Below the pieces are notes generated by a model, which worked only from the letters and a program-made list of their open reading frames with translations, did not search any database and had not been told where the DNA came from. The translations under genes were made by a program, and so were the position numbers. From the NCBI RefSeq assembly GCF_003046545.1, contig NZ_QAAA01000017.1, positions 1 to 46,827 of the forward strand: 46,827 nucleotides of DNA. Reading direction: 5' to 3'. Origin of the DNA: Rhodovulum imhoffii (GTDB taxonomy: Bacteria; Pseudomonadota; Alphaproteobacteria; Rhodobacterales; Rhodobacteraceae). Within the stretch, counting starts at the first letter, position 1, and each line of letters opens with the position of its first letter. Positions 1 through 7,622 of this stretch are shown here, in pieces.

Positions 1-88
1 GGTCCGCATCCTCACCTGGTACGACAACGAGTGGGGCTTCTCAAACCGCATGGCAGACACCGCCGTCGCCATGGGAAAACTCATCTGA
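1..88 (+). CDS. gap: Glyceraldehyde-3-phosphate dehydrogenase, 3' end only
   Basis: Only the last 28 codons lie in the window, read in the frame starting at base 2 and ending with TGA at 86-88. The encoded tail contains [11 protein letters not shown], the conserved C-terminal signature of phosphorylating GAPDH. The enzyme interconverts 1,3-bisphosphoglycerate and glyceraldehyde 3-phosphate, the reductive step of the Calvin cycle in this context. It lies just upstream of cbbA and cbbM on the same strand, so it is probably the Calvin-cycle paralogue, but the rest of the gene cannot be seen. Confidence 0.9.
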   Translation, partial: VRILTWYDNEWGFSNRMADTAVAMGKLI

Positions 89-98
89 AAAAAAACAA

Positions 99-122
99 GG
101 CAGCCCCAAAAACGGGGCTGCC
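99..122. terminator. Hairpin between gap and cbbA
   Basis: A perfect 9-bp stem (GGCAGCCCC at 99-107, GGGGCTGCC at 114-122) with a 6-base loop lies 10 bases after the gap stop codon. On the plus strand no T tract follows it. An A-rich run lies on the upstream side (87-98), so the classic stem plus U-tract form exists only for minus-strand transcription. For the plus-strand operon it is more likely an mRNA-stabilising or processing hairpin. Confidence 0.5.
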
Positions 123-153
123 CACCTGGTTTCTGCCTGACGGAGGCTACGAC

Positions 154-1218
154 ATGGCACTGATCACCCTGAGACAACTTCTGGACCACGCCGCCGAGAA
201 TGGCTACGGCGTACCGGCCTTCAACATCAACAACATGGAACAGGGGCTGGCAATCATGGAGGCCGCGAAGGCCTGCGACGCGCCGGTCATCATCCAGGCC
301 AGCCGTGGCGCGCGCAACTACGCCAACGACATCATGCTGGCCAAGATGATCGAGGCGCTCGCCGAGATCTACCCCGACATTCCGCTGTGCATGCATCAGG
401 ATCACGGCAACAACGAAGCCACCTGCATGTCGGCGATTCGCCACGGGTTCACCTCTGTGATGATGGACGGATCGCTGGAGGCCGACGCGAAAACCCCGGC
501 GTCCTATGAGTATAACGTCGAGATCACCGAACGTGTCTCACGCATGGCACACTGGGTCGGGGCCTCGGTCGAGGGGGAACTGGGCGTTCTGGGCAGCCTT
601 GAGACCGGCGAAGGCGAGGCCGAGGACGGCCACGGCGCTGTCGGCAAGCTGAGCCATGACCAGTTGCTGACCGACCCGGATCAGGCCGTCGATTTCGTGC
701 GTAAAACGAAGGTCGACGCACTGGCCATCGCCTGCGGTACCAGCCATGGCGCCTACAAGTTCACCCGCAAGCCCGATGGCGAGATCCTTGCCATGAGCGT
801 AATCGAGGAAATTCACAAGAAGCTGCCCGATACGCATCTGGTGATGCACGGATCTTCCTCGGTGCCGCAACACCTGCAAGACATCATCAACGAATATGGC
901 GGCGGCATGCCCCAGACCTACGGCGTTCCGGTCGAAGAGATCGAGCGCGGCATCAAGCACGGTGTGCGCAAGGTCAATATCGATACCGACTGCCGCATGG
1001 CGATGACCGGCCAGTTCCGCAAGATCGCACAGGAAAACCCGGCCGAGTTCGACCCCCGCAAATTCCTCAAGCCGGCGATGGACGCCATGCGCGACCTCTG
1101 CAAGGATCGTCTGGAACGCTTCGGAACCGCAGGGAATGCCTCGAAGATCAAGGTCATCCCGATCGACGACATGGCCAGGCGCTATGCCGGCGGCAGCCTC
1201 GACCCGAAAACCAACTGA
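154..1218 (+). CDS. cbbA: Fructose-bisphosphate aldolase class II, Calvin-cycle subtype
   Basis: The 354-residue product begins [10 protein letters not shown] and has the class II (zinc-dependent) aldolase hallmarks: an early AFNINNMEQ segment, MHQDHGNN with zinc-ligand histidine, SVMMDGS, the glycine-rich [12 protein letters not shown] stretch, and [10 protein letters not shown] and [10 protein letters not shown] in the C-terminal half. It condenses dihydroxyacetone phosphate with glyceraldehyde 3-phosphate or erythrose 4-phosphate in the Calvin cycle. The start at 154 is chosen because GGAGG at 142-146 sits 7 bases upstream. An in-frame upstream start at 31 would run through the gap coding sequence. 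cbbM starts 27 bases after its stop. Confidence 0.95.
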   Translation: MALITLRQLLDHAAENGYGVPAFNINNMEQGLAIMEAAKACDAPVIIQASRGARNYANDIMLAKMIEALAEIYPDIPLCMHQDHGNNEATCMSAIRHGFTSVMMDGSLEADAKTPASYEYNVEITERVSRMAHWVGASVEGELGVLGSLETGEGEAEDGHGAVGKLSHDQLLTDPDQAVDFVRKTKVDALAIACGTSHGAYKFTRKPDGEILAMSVIEEIHKKLPDTHLVMHGSSSVPQHLQDIINEYGGGMPQTYGVPVEEIERGIKHGVRKVNIDTDCRMAMTGQFRKIAQENPAEFDPRKFLKPAMDAMRDLCKDRLERFGTAGNASKIKVIPIDDMARRYAGGSLDPKTN

Positions 1219-1245
1219 ACGGAACGGGTCGAAAGGACTCAAACC

Positions 1246-2634
1246 ATGGACCAATCAAACCGCTACGCACGTCTCGATCTTGACGAGAACACCCTGATCG
1301 AGGGCGGTCGTCACGTTCTGTGCGCCTACACCATGAAACCCAGGGATGGCGGGGATTACCTGGCTACTGCGGCCCACTTTGCCGCCGAAAGCTCCACCGG
1401 CACCAATGTCGAGGTTTGCACGACCGATGACTTCACCAAAGGCGTGGATGCATTGGTTTACGAAATCGACCCGGCCAGGGAGATCATGAAGATCGCCTAC
1501 CCGGTCGAACTTTTCGACCGCAACATCATCGACGGGCGGGCGATGCTGTGCTCTTTCCTGACTCTGACGATCGGCAACAACCAGGGCATGGGCGACGTCG
1601 AACATGCCAAGATGCACGACTTCTACATGCCGCCCGCCTACCTGCGCCTGTTCGACGGTCCGTCGATGAATATCTCCGATATGTGGCGCGTTCTGGGCCG
1701 CGACGTAAATGACGGCGGGATGGTCGTGGGCACGATCATCAAGCCCAAGCTGGGCCTGCGGCCGCAACCCTTTGCCGATGCCTGCTATGAATTCTGGCTG
1801 GGCGGCGACTTCATCAAGAACGACGAACCCCAGGGCAACCAGGTCTTCGCGCCGCTGAAGGAAACGATCCGCCTGGTTGCCGACGCGATGAAGCGGGCCC
1901 AGGATGCAACCGGCGAGGCCAAGCTGTTCTCGGCCAACATCACCGCCGACGACCCGTTCGAGATGATCGCCCGTGGGGAATACATCCTCGAAACCTTCGG
2001 TGAAAATGCCGATCATGTCGCCTTCCTCGTGGATGGCTACGTAACCGGCCCGGCAGCCATCACCACGGCGCGGCGCCAGTTCCCGCACCAGTTCCTGCAC
2101 TATCACCGCGCAGGGCATGGCGCGGTGACCTCGCCGCAGTCGCAGCGCGGCTACACCGCTTTCGTGTTGTCGAAGATGTCGCGCCTGCAAGGGGCCTCGG
2201 GCATCCATACCGGGACAATGGGTTTTGGCAAGATGGAAGGCGACGCTGCCGACAAGAACATCGCCTTCATGCTGGAACGCGACAGCGCCGATGGCCCGTT
2301 TTACCATCAGGAATGGCTGGGAATGAAATCCACCACGCCGATCATCTCGGGCGGCATGAACGCCCTGCGCCTGCCGGGCTTTTTCGACAATCTCGGCCAC
2401 TCGAACGTCATCCAGACTTCGGGGGGCGGCGCGTTCGGCCATGTGGATGGCGGTACTGCCGGGGCGAAATCCCTGCGTCAGGCACACGATGCATGGAAAT
2501 CCGGCATCGGCCTCGTGGAATACGCCAGGGAGCATCGCGAACTGGCCCGGGCCTTCGAAAGCTTCCCCGCCGATGCGGATCGTTTCTTCCCCGGCTGGCG
2601 CGGCAACCTGAATGGCATCATTGCCGCCGAATGA
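1246..2634 (+). CDS. cbbM: Form II ribulose-1,5-bisphosphate carboxylase/oxygenase
   Basis: The 462-residue product has the size and numbering of the Rhodospirillum rubrum form II enzyme. K166 in TIIKPKLG is the catalytic lysine. K191, D193 and E194 in FIKNDEP are the carbamylated lysine and the metal ligands. H287, R288 and H291 lie in HYHRAGH, H321 in HTGT, and loop-6 K329 in MGFGK. It is a cytoplasmic homodimeric-type enzyme that works without small subunits, and no cbbS is nearby. It fixes CO2 in the operon with gap, cbbA, rpe, cbbZ and cbbY. No cbbQ/cbbO activase genes are seen here. All key residues are intact, so the enzyme should be functional. Confidence 0.98.
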   Translation: MDQSNRYARLDLDENTLIEGGRHVLCAYTMKPRDGGDYLATAAHFAAESSTGTNVEVCTTDDFTKGVDALVYEIDPAREIMKIAYPVELFDRNIIDGRAMLCSFLTLTIGNNQGMGDVEHAKMHDFYMPPAYLRLFDGPSMNISDMWRVLGRDVNDGGMVVGTIIKPKLGLRPQPFADACYEFWLGGDFIKNDEPQGNQVFAPLKETIRLVADAMKRAQDATGEAKLFSANITADDPFEMIARGEYILETFGENADHVAFLVDGYVTGPAAITTARRQFPHQFLHYHRAGHGAVTSPQSQRGYTAFVLSKMSRLQGASGIHTGTMGFGKMEGDAADKNIAFMLERDSADGPFYHQEWLGMKSTTPIISGGMNALRLPGFFDNLGHSNVIQTSGGGAFGHVDGGTAGAKSLRQAHDAWKSGIGLVEYAREHRELARAFESFPADADRFFPGWRGNLNGIIAAE

Positions 2635-2645
2635 GTCGCTGATCG

Positions 2646-2667
2646 TCAGGGGCGCCCGCGCCCCTGA
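2646..2667 (+). terminator. Hairpin after cbbM
   Basis: A perfect 9-bp stem (TCAGGGGCG at 2646-2654, CGCCCCTGA at 2659-2667) with a 4-base loop begins 11 bases after the cbbM stop and ends 22 bases before the rpe start. No T run follows. It would therefore act as partial attenuation or as a 3' stabiliser giving more cbbM than downstream message, rather than as a full terminator. Confidence 0.5.
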
Positions 2668-2689
2668 CCAACCACAAGGAGAGCACGAC

Positions 2690-3385
2690 ATGTTCGACCG
2701 TTCCATCAAGATCGCGCCATCTATCCTGTCCGCCGATTTTGCCAATTTCGGTGCGGAAATCCAGGCCATTGAGGCGCAGGGCTGCGACTGGGTGCATGTG
2801 GACGTGATGGATGGGCACTTCGTCCCGAACCTCACCTTTGGCCCGCCGCTGGTGAAGGCGATCCGCAGGCATGTGAAGACCTTCATGGACGTGCACCTGA
2901 TGATCGCTCCCGTCGATCCCTACATCGAAGCCTTCGCCGAGGCCGGGGCGGACATGATCTCCGCCCATGTGGAGGCCGGACCCCATATCCACCGCACCCT
3001 GCAGGCGATCCGTGCCCAGGGGGTCAAGGCGGGCGTGGTTCTCAACCCCGCGACATCCCTGGATACGATCGAACATCTTCTGGACGAAATCGACATGGTG
3101 CTGCTGATGACCGTAAACCCCGGCTTCGGCGGACAGAACTTCATCCGCTCCGGGATCGAGAAAACCCGACGTCTGCGCGCACTGATCGGCGACCGCCCGG
3201 TGCATATCCAGATCGACGGCGGTGTAACCCCCGAAACCGCACCGCTGGTTGCCGCGGCCGGCGCCGACGTTCTGGTTGCCGGATCCGCCGTGTTCAAGGG
3301 CGGCTCGGTCGACAAGCCCGAGGTCTATGGCGAGAACATGCGCGCCATCCGATCCGCCGCAGAAAGCGCCCGCGAAGCGGCCTGA
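2690..3385 (+). CDS. rpe: Ribulose-phosphate 3-epimerase
   Basis: The 231-residue TIM-barrel protein interconverts ribulose 5-phosphate and xylulose 5-phosphate in the regenerative phase of the Calvin cycle. Visible motifs are IAPSILSADFANFG near the N-terminus, WVHVDVMDGHFVPN, MDVHLMI, MTVNPGFGGQ and IQIDGGV, which carry the family's metal ligands and catalytic aspartates. The start at 2690 follows AAGGAG at 2676-2681. An in-frame upstream start at 2612 lies inside cbbM and lacks a ribosome-binding site. It can also be called cbbE from its place in the cbb operon. Confidence 0.96.
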   Translation: MFDRSIKIAPSILSADFANFGAEIQAIEAQGCDWVHVDVMDGHFVPNLTFGPPLVKAIRRHVKTFMDVHLMIAPVDPYIEAFAEAGADMISAHVEAGPHIHRTLQAIRAQGVKAGVVLNPATSLDTIEHLLDEIDMVLLMTVNPGFGGQNFIRSGIEKTRRLRALIGDRPVHIQIDGGVTPETAPLVAAAGADVLVAGSAVFKGGSVDKPEVYGENMRAIRSAAESAREAA

Positions 3386-3402
3386 ACCAGGGAAGGACGG
3401 AC

Positions 3403-3960
3403 ATGGCAGTATCGCCCCCCTTGTGCGACTTCGGCTGGCCCGCACCCGCTTTCACCTTGCCCGGCACCGATGGCAAGACCCGGACGCTCGCCGATATTGC
3501 CGGGGCAAAGGGCACGCTGGTGATGTTCATCTGCAATCATTGCCCCTACGTGATCGCCGTGCGTGACCGTATATTGCGCGATGCCCGAGATCTTCAGGGC
3601 CTTGGCATCGGGGTGGTGGCGATCAGTTCGAACGACGCGACCGCCTACCCGGCGGACAGCTTCGAAAAGATGAAAGAACTCGCGCACGAGCTCAGCCTGC
3701 CCTTCCCTTACCTTTACGACGAAGACCAGGCCGTTGCCCGCGCCTACGGGGCCGCCTGTACACCGGATTTCTTCGGCTTCGATGCGGGGCTTGGCCTGCA
3801 ATACCGCGGGCGGCTGGATGCTTCCCGCAAGGAAGCCGGCCCGCCGGACCTGCGCCGCGACCTTTACGAAGCAATGAAGCAGGTGGCCGAAACCGGCCAG
3901 GGGCCGGCAGAGCAAATCCCCTCCATGGGCTGCTCCATCAAGTGGAAGGAACGCACATGA
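3403..3960 (+). CDS. Thioredoxin-fold redoxin (AhpC/TSA-like) in the cbb operon
   Basis: The 185-residue product has a peroxiredoxin/thioredoxin-like fold. It has an APAFTLPGTDGK start, an active-site-like CNHCPY with C44 and C47, a helix-rich middle, VARAYGAACTPDFFGFD, and a PSMGCSIKWK tail typical of the 'thioredoxin family protein' group found in many bacteria. It lacks a signal peptide, so it should be cytoplasmic. The stop codon overlaps the cbbZ start (ATGA), implying translational coupling within the Calvin operon. Its substrate is unknown; a role in redox control or protection of Calvin enzymes is only a guess. A GGAAGGA ribosome-binding site supports the start. Confidence 0.85.
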   Translation: MAVSPPLCDFGWPAPAFTLPGTDGKTRTLADIAGAKGTLVMFICNHCPYVIAVRDRILRDARDLQGLGIGVVAISSNDATAYPADSFEKMKELAHELSLPFPYLYDEDQAVARAYGAACTPDFFGFDAGLGLQYRGRLDASRKEAGPPDLRRDLYEAMKQVAETGQGPAEQIPSMGCSIKWKERT

Positions 3961-4616
3961 GTGGCCTGATCTTCGACCTTGACGGCACGCTTATCGACAG
4001 CGCGCCCGATGTCCACGCCGCCGTGAACAAAACTCTGGAGGAAATCGGCACAGGCGGATTGCCGCTGGAACAGGTGCGCGGATTCATTGGCAACGGCGTC
4101 GGCGTCCTGATGGAGCGTGTGATCGCCGCCAAAGGGCTGTCCCAGGACGCGCACGCGTCCTTGCTCAGCATTTTTCGCCGTCATTACGACGCCGACCCGG
4201 CAACGCTGACCACGCTTTACCCCAACGTTGCCGAAACCGTGGCGCATTTTCACGCCATGGGGTTGCCCCTTGGGATTTGTACCAACAAGCCCGAAGCTCC
4301 AACCCGTACCATTCTGGAAAGCTTCGGCTTCCTCGGGGCCTTCGACAGCATCGTCGGAGGCGACAGCACATCGGCCCGCAAGCCGGACCCGGTGCCGTTG
4401 CTGACCGCGCGCGACCGTCTTGGGGTGACGGATGTCATCTATATCGGCGACAGTGAGGTCGATGCCGAATGCGCCCAGCGCGCGGGGCTGCCCTTCGCGC
4501 TGTTCAGCGGGGGCTATCACCGTCAGCCGCTGGACGAACTTCCACAATCCGCCCGGTTCGACGACTTTGCCGAACTTCCCGCAATCATCGCCCGCCTGCT
4601 GGCGGAGACGGCATGA
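3957..4616 (+). CDS. cbbZ: Phosphoglycolate phosphatase
   Basis: The 219-residue HAD-superfamily phosphatase has motif I FDLDGTLIDS at its N-terminus, a GFIGNGVG cap segment, ICTNKPE (motif II region), RKPDP (motif III lysine) and YIGDSEVD (motif IV acidic residues). It removes 2-phosphoglycolate made by the oxygenase activity of RuBisCO, which fits its place behind cbbM. The start at 3957 overlaps the preceding stop (ATGA), with GGAAGGA 7 bases upstream. A GTG at 3942 in frame is less likely. Its stop codon overlaps the start of cbbY. Confidence 0.93.
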   Translation: MSGLIFDLDGTLIDSAPDVHAAVNKTLEEIGTGGLPLEQVRGFIGNGVGVLMERVIAAKGLSQDAHASLLSIFRRHYDADPATLTTLYPNVAETVAHFHAMGLPLGICTNKPEAPTRTILESFGFLGAFDSIVGGDSTSARKPDPVPLLTARDRLGVTDVIYIGDSEVDAECAQRAGLPFALFSGGYHRQPLDELPQSARFDDFAELPAIIARLLAETA

Positions 4617-5305
4617 TCCGCGCCCTGATCTTCGACGTGGACGGCACCCTCGCCGAAACCGAGGAGGCCCACCGCCAGGCTTTCAATGAAACTTTCACTG
4701 CGTGGGGGCTGGACTGGCACTGGACACAGGCGGATTACCGCGACCTGCTGAAAATCACCGGCGGGAAAGAGCGGATCCGCACCTATCAGGCGGCGCTGCC
4801 CATCGCGCCGCTGACCGATGCGGACATCGCCCGGATGCATGGGGAAAAGACCGCCCGTTACGGCGAGATCATTGCCTCGGGCGGGTTGACCTTACGCCCC
4901 GGCGTGGGGGAACTGATCGCCGCCGCACGCAAGGCGGGGCTCAAACTGGCGGTCGCGACCACCACGAACCTGCCCAATGTCGAAGCACTGGCCCAGTGCT
5001 GCTGGCGCCGGCCCGCACGGGAAATTTTCGACGTCATCGCCGCAGGTGATGAGGTGGCCGCGAAAAAACCCGCTCCCGACGTCTATGTCCTCGCACTGCA
5101 CCGCCTCGGTCTGCCGGCTGCGGACTGCCTCGCGTTCGAGGACAGCGAGAACGGCCTGCGCGCCGCCCGCGGCGCAGGGCTTCGGGTCCTGATGACCCCC
5201 AGCGCCTATACGGATCACGAACCCCATGAAGGCGCCGCCTGGCGGGTGCCCTCGCTCGAAGCGGCGCACCTTCCGGCGGAACTCTCCGGCCTGCCCTTGC
5301 CTTGA
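4613..5305 (+). CDS. cbbY: CbbY family HAD phosphatase
   Basis: The 230-residue HAD hydrolase starts MIRALIFDVDGTLAETE and shows GGKERI in the cap, ATTTNLPN, AAKKPAPDVY and FEDSENGLRAA. This is the pattern of CbbY proteins, which dephosphorylate the RuBisCO inhibitor xylulose-1,5-bisphosphate. It is translationally coupled to cbbZ (ATGA overlap at 4613-4616), with GGAG just upstream. It is the last recognisable gene of the Calvin operon here. The reaction is known for characterised CbbY enzymes; here it is inferred from motifs and position. Confidence 0.92.
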   Translation: MIRALIFDVDGTLAETEEAHRQAFNETFTAWGLDWHWTQADYRDLLKITGGKERIRTYQAALPIAPLTDADIARMHGEKTARYGEIIASGGLTLRPGVGELIAAARKAGLKLAVATTTNLPNVEALAQCCWRRPAREIFDVIAAGDEVAAKKPAPDVYVLALHRLGLPAADCLAFEDSENGLRAARGAGLRVLMTPSAYTDHEPHEGAAWRVPSLEAAHLPAELSGLPLP

Positions 5306-5307
5306 CA

Positions 5308-5319
5308 ACCCATGTGGGT
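5308..5319. repeat. Short inverted repeat upstream of the TIGR01244 gene
   Basis: ACCCA-TG-TGGGT is a perfect 5-bp inverted repeat directly after a TTGACA-like hexamer and 42 bases before the start codon at 5362. It could be an operator, but no convincing -10 element stands at the right distance and no second copy was noticed. Confidence 0.25.
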
Positions 5320-5361
5320 ATTGTTCCCAAAGCGGCGTGGGAGCCGCCTTGGGGACACGAC

Positions 5362-5814
5362 ATGGATATCAGACCGATCATGCCCGGCTTTGCCGTGGCG
5401 CCTCAGATCGCACCGCAGGATGTGACGGAGATCGCCGCACTGGGGTTCAGGACGCTCATCTGCAACCGGCCTGACGACGAAGCTGACGGACAACCGCCAG
5501 TGGCCGGGATTGCGGCCCGGGCCAGGGCCGCGGGGCTTGCCTTTCACAACCTGCCCTTCAGTCCGGGCAACGTGACGGCAGACCTTGTCGAAGCCTTGCG
5601 GGATCTGCTGAGCCACAGCGAAACCCCGGTGCTGGCCTATTGCCGGTCGGGGACGCGCTCTGCGGCGCTTTGGTCGCTCGCGCAGGCACAGACATACACG
5701 CCCACCACCCTTTTGCAGATGACGGCCGGGGCGGGCTACGATCTTTCCGACCTGCGCCTGCATCTTGAAGCCCTGCACAGGGCCGCATCCCGAACCGATA
5801 CGACAAAGGCTTGA
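5362..5814 (+). CDS. TIGR01244-type sulfurtransferase/phosphatase-like protein
   Basis: The 150-residue product resembles the dual-specificity-phosphatase-like domain named TIGR01244 or 'beta-lactamase hydrolase-like'. It has VAPQIAPQDV, TLICNRPDDE, and a phosphate-binding-type loop AYCRSGTRS with a candidate nucleophilic cysteine. Such domains are linked to sulfide handling in some bacteria (the Blh group) and here lie 16 kb from sox. The start at 5362 is the first that gives only the domain. Upstream, a TTGACA at 5302-5307 abuts an inverted repeat ACCCA-TG-TGGGT (5308-5319), a possible control site. Exact function is unknown. Confidence 0.8.
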   Translation: MDIRPIMPGFAVAPQIAPQDVTEIAALGFRTLICNRPDDEADGQPPVAGIAARARAAGLAFHNLPFSPGNVTADLVEALRDLLSHSETPVLAYCRSGTRSAALWSLAQAQTYTPTTLLQMTAGAGYDLSDLRLHLEALHRAASRTDTTKA

Positions 5815-5862
5815 CGCCGGCCGGTACCATCCTGTCCCCTGTGTGGGCAGGAAAGGCCCGCG

Positions 5863-7077
5863 ATGCAAGATCAGATCGTTCAGTTCGGCTATGCCACCGA
5901 GGGGCGCGCGCCCTTCTCGCAGGTGGAATACGACCGCCGCCTCGGCCTTGTCCGCGCCGCGATGGACGCGCGCGGACTGGATCTTTTATTCGTCGAAGAC
6001 CCGTCCAACATGGCCTGGCTGACAGGCTATGACGGCTGGTCTTTCTACGTGCACCAGGGGGTCCTGGTTTTTCACGATGCCGACCCACTTTGGTGGGGCC
6101 GCGCACAGGATGCGAACGGTGCCGTACGCACGGTCTGGATGGCCGGGGCGCATGTTCTTCACTACCCCGACCACTACGTGCAATCCGACACCTGCCACCC
6201 GATGCAGCACCTCGCCCGGATTGTCGATGAACTTGGCTATGGCGAGAAACGCATCGGGCTGGAACTGGAAAACTACTACTTCACCGCCAAGGCCTACCTG
6301 ACCTTGCGCGATGCCCTGCCACATGCAGATCTTCAGGACGCGACGGCATTGGTCAACTGGCAGCGCACGGTGAAATCCGGCGAGGAACTGACCTTCATGC
6401 GTCGCGCGGCCCGGATTTCGGAAAAGATTATTGACGGCGTGGTGGCGCGCATCGAACCCGGCCTGCCCAAGAACCGTCTCGTGGCCGAGATCTACCGCGA
6501 CGCCCTGACCGGGCTGGCGGAGGATTGGGGGGACTACCCGGCGATCGTGCCTTTGCTGCCCTCGGGGGCCGATGCCGCCGCCCCCCATCTGACATGGAAC
6601 GGGCAACCTTTCGAGACTGGCGAGGCGACGTTTTTCGAAATTTCCGGCTGCTATCGGCGCTATCACGCCCCATTCTGCCGCACGGTATTTCTGGGCGCTC
6701 CGCCGGATTTCCTGCGCCGGGCGGAGGAAGCGCTCATCGCCGGGCTGGAAGCCGGGCTGGAGACGGCCCGCGCAGGCAACCGGGCCTGCGACATCGCCAA
6801 CGCGCTGGCCATCCCCCTGGAAAAGGCCGGGATCGCGCGCGGCGCCCGCTGCGGCTATCCGATCGGGCTGAGCTATCCGCCCGATTGGGGCGAGCGCACG
6901 ATTTCCCTTCGGCCCGAGGACGATACGGTTTTGCAACCGGGCATGACCTTTCACTTCATGCCGGGGTTGTGGATGGAAAACTGGGGCCTCGAAATCACCG
7001 AGCCGATCCTGATCCGGGAGAGCGGCCCGGCGGAAACGCTCTGCAACCGCCCACGCGCGATGTACGTCAAACCCTGA
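5863..7077 (+). CDS. doeA: M24 metallopeptidase, ectoine hydrolase-like (DoeA type)
   Basis: The 404-residue product has the two-domain creatinase/aminopeptidase P (M24) architecture. An N-terminal domain carries DPSNMAWLTGYDGWSFYVHQ and RAQDANGA. A C-terminal pita-bread domain carries YPAIVPLLPSG, ATFFEISGCYRRYH, RTVFLG, GYPIGLSYPPDWGER and GLEITEP. These segments closely match my memory of ectoine hydrolase DoeA. That enzyme opens the ectoine ring to N-acetyl-diaminobutyrate. The usual partner deacetylase doeB and the doeX regulator are not adjacent, so it could also be a related Xaa-Pro-type hydrolase. The start is preceded by AGGAAAGG. Confidence 0.75.
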   Translation: MQDQIVQFGYATEGRAPFSQVEYDRRLGLVRAAMDARGLDLLFVEDPSNMAWLTGYDGWSFYVHQGVLVFHDADPLWWGRAQDANGAVRTVWMAGAHVLHYPDHYVQSDTCHPMQHLARIVDELGYGEKRIGLELENYYFTAKAYLTLRDALPHADLQDATALVNWQRTVKSGEELTFMRRAARISEKIIDGVVARIEPGLPKNRLVAEIYRDALTGLAEDWGDYPAIVPLLPSGADAAAPHLTWNGQPFETGEATFFEISGCYRRYHAPFCRTVFLGAPPDFLRRAEEALIAGLEAGLETARAGNRACDIANALAIPLEKAGIARGARCGYPIGLSYPPDWGERTISLRPEDDTVLQPGMTFHFMPGLWMENWGLEITEPILIRESGPAETLCNRPRAMYVKP

Positions 7078-7242
7078 ACGGCACCTTTTGTCAGACCGCC
7101 ATATCACCCCGCAGCCGTACCGCCTTTCCGGCCCGCACTCGGCATGATGGCATCCCGCCGGGACCGGCACATCCCTCATCCGCGGGACCCTTCTTTCAAT
7201 CCCGGAGCAAATTCCGGACACGGCCCGGAAAACAGACGCCGC
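7078..7242. other. Convergent intergenic region
   Basis: 165 bases lie between the convergent doeA-like and phasin genes. The only structure noticed is a short hairpin TTCCGG/CCGGAA (7212-7217 and 7225-7230). On the minus strand it is followed by a short T run and could serve as a weak terminator of the phasin gene. No coding sequence is supported. Confidence 0.3.
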
Positions 7243-7566
7243 CTAGCCCATGTCGCGCAGGGCGGAGCGAAGCATCAGGTCCCCCATCTGTAAGACCTTG
7301 CCGGTTTCCCCTGCGTAATCTGTCATGGCGGCTTCGAGAAACCCGGCCTGCAACCGGGCAAGCTCCTGCGGATCGCGGCAGGCCATCAGTGCCTGCTGAG
7401 CCTCCAGATCCTTTTGCAGCCGATCGGCGGCGAAATGGGTAAACTCGGTCCCGAACCGGGCCATGTTGTTGAGCATCGTCCCCCCCAGCCATGCAAGAAT
7501 GCCCAGCCCCTCTGCCTGGGCTTTCTGCAACACTTCGAACGGGTCTTGCGAATCTGTCTGGGCCAT
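7243..7566 (-). CDS. Phasin family protein
   Basis: The 107-residue product starts MAQTDSQDPFEVLQKAQAEG and is largely helical and amphipathic, with short repeats of charged residues and no signal peptide. This is the style of small phasins (Phasin_2) that coat polyhydroxyalkanoate granules. An AAGGAG 7 bases upstream fixes the start. It runs in the same direction as phnM, about 57 bases downstream of that gene, and may be co-transcribed with it. No PHA synthase or depolymerase is in view, so the assignment rests on sequence character only. Confidence 0.6.
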   Translation of the reverse strand: MAQTDSQDPFEVLQKAQAEGLGILAWLGGTMLNNMARFGTEFTHFAADRLQKDLEAQQALMACRDPQELARLQAGFLEAAMTDYAGETGKVLQMGDLMLRSALRDMG

Positions 7567-7622
7567 GGCGATTCTCCTTGCAGCCAGGGTAAAACCATAC
7601 CACATCCCGGCGCAGACGGGCA

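Noticed and set aside
1255-2886. Minus-strand open frame opposite cbbM (543 codons)
   Set aside because: Antisense shadow of cbbM with no domain; every catalytic residue of CbbM is in the plus-strand frame.
5302-5330. Full sigma-70 promoter before the TIGR01244 gene
   Set aside because: TTGACA is present but no acceptable -10 hexamer occurs 16-18 bases downstream; only the inverted repeat is kept.
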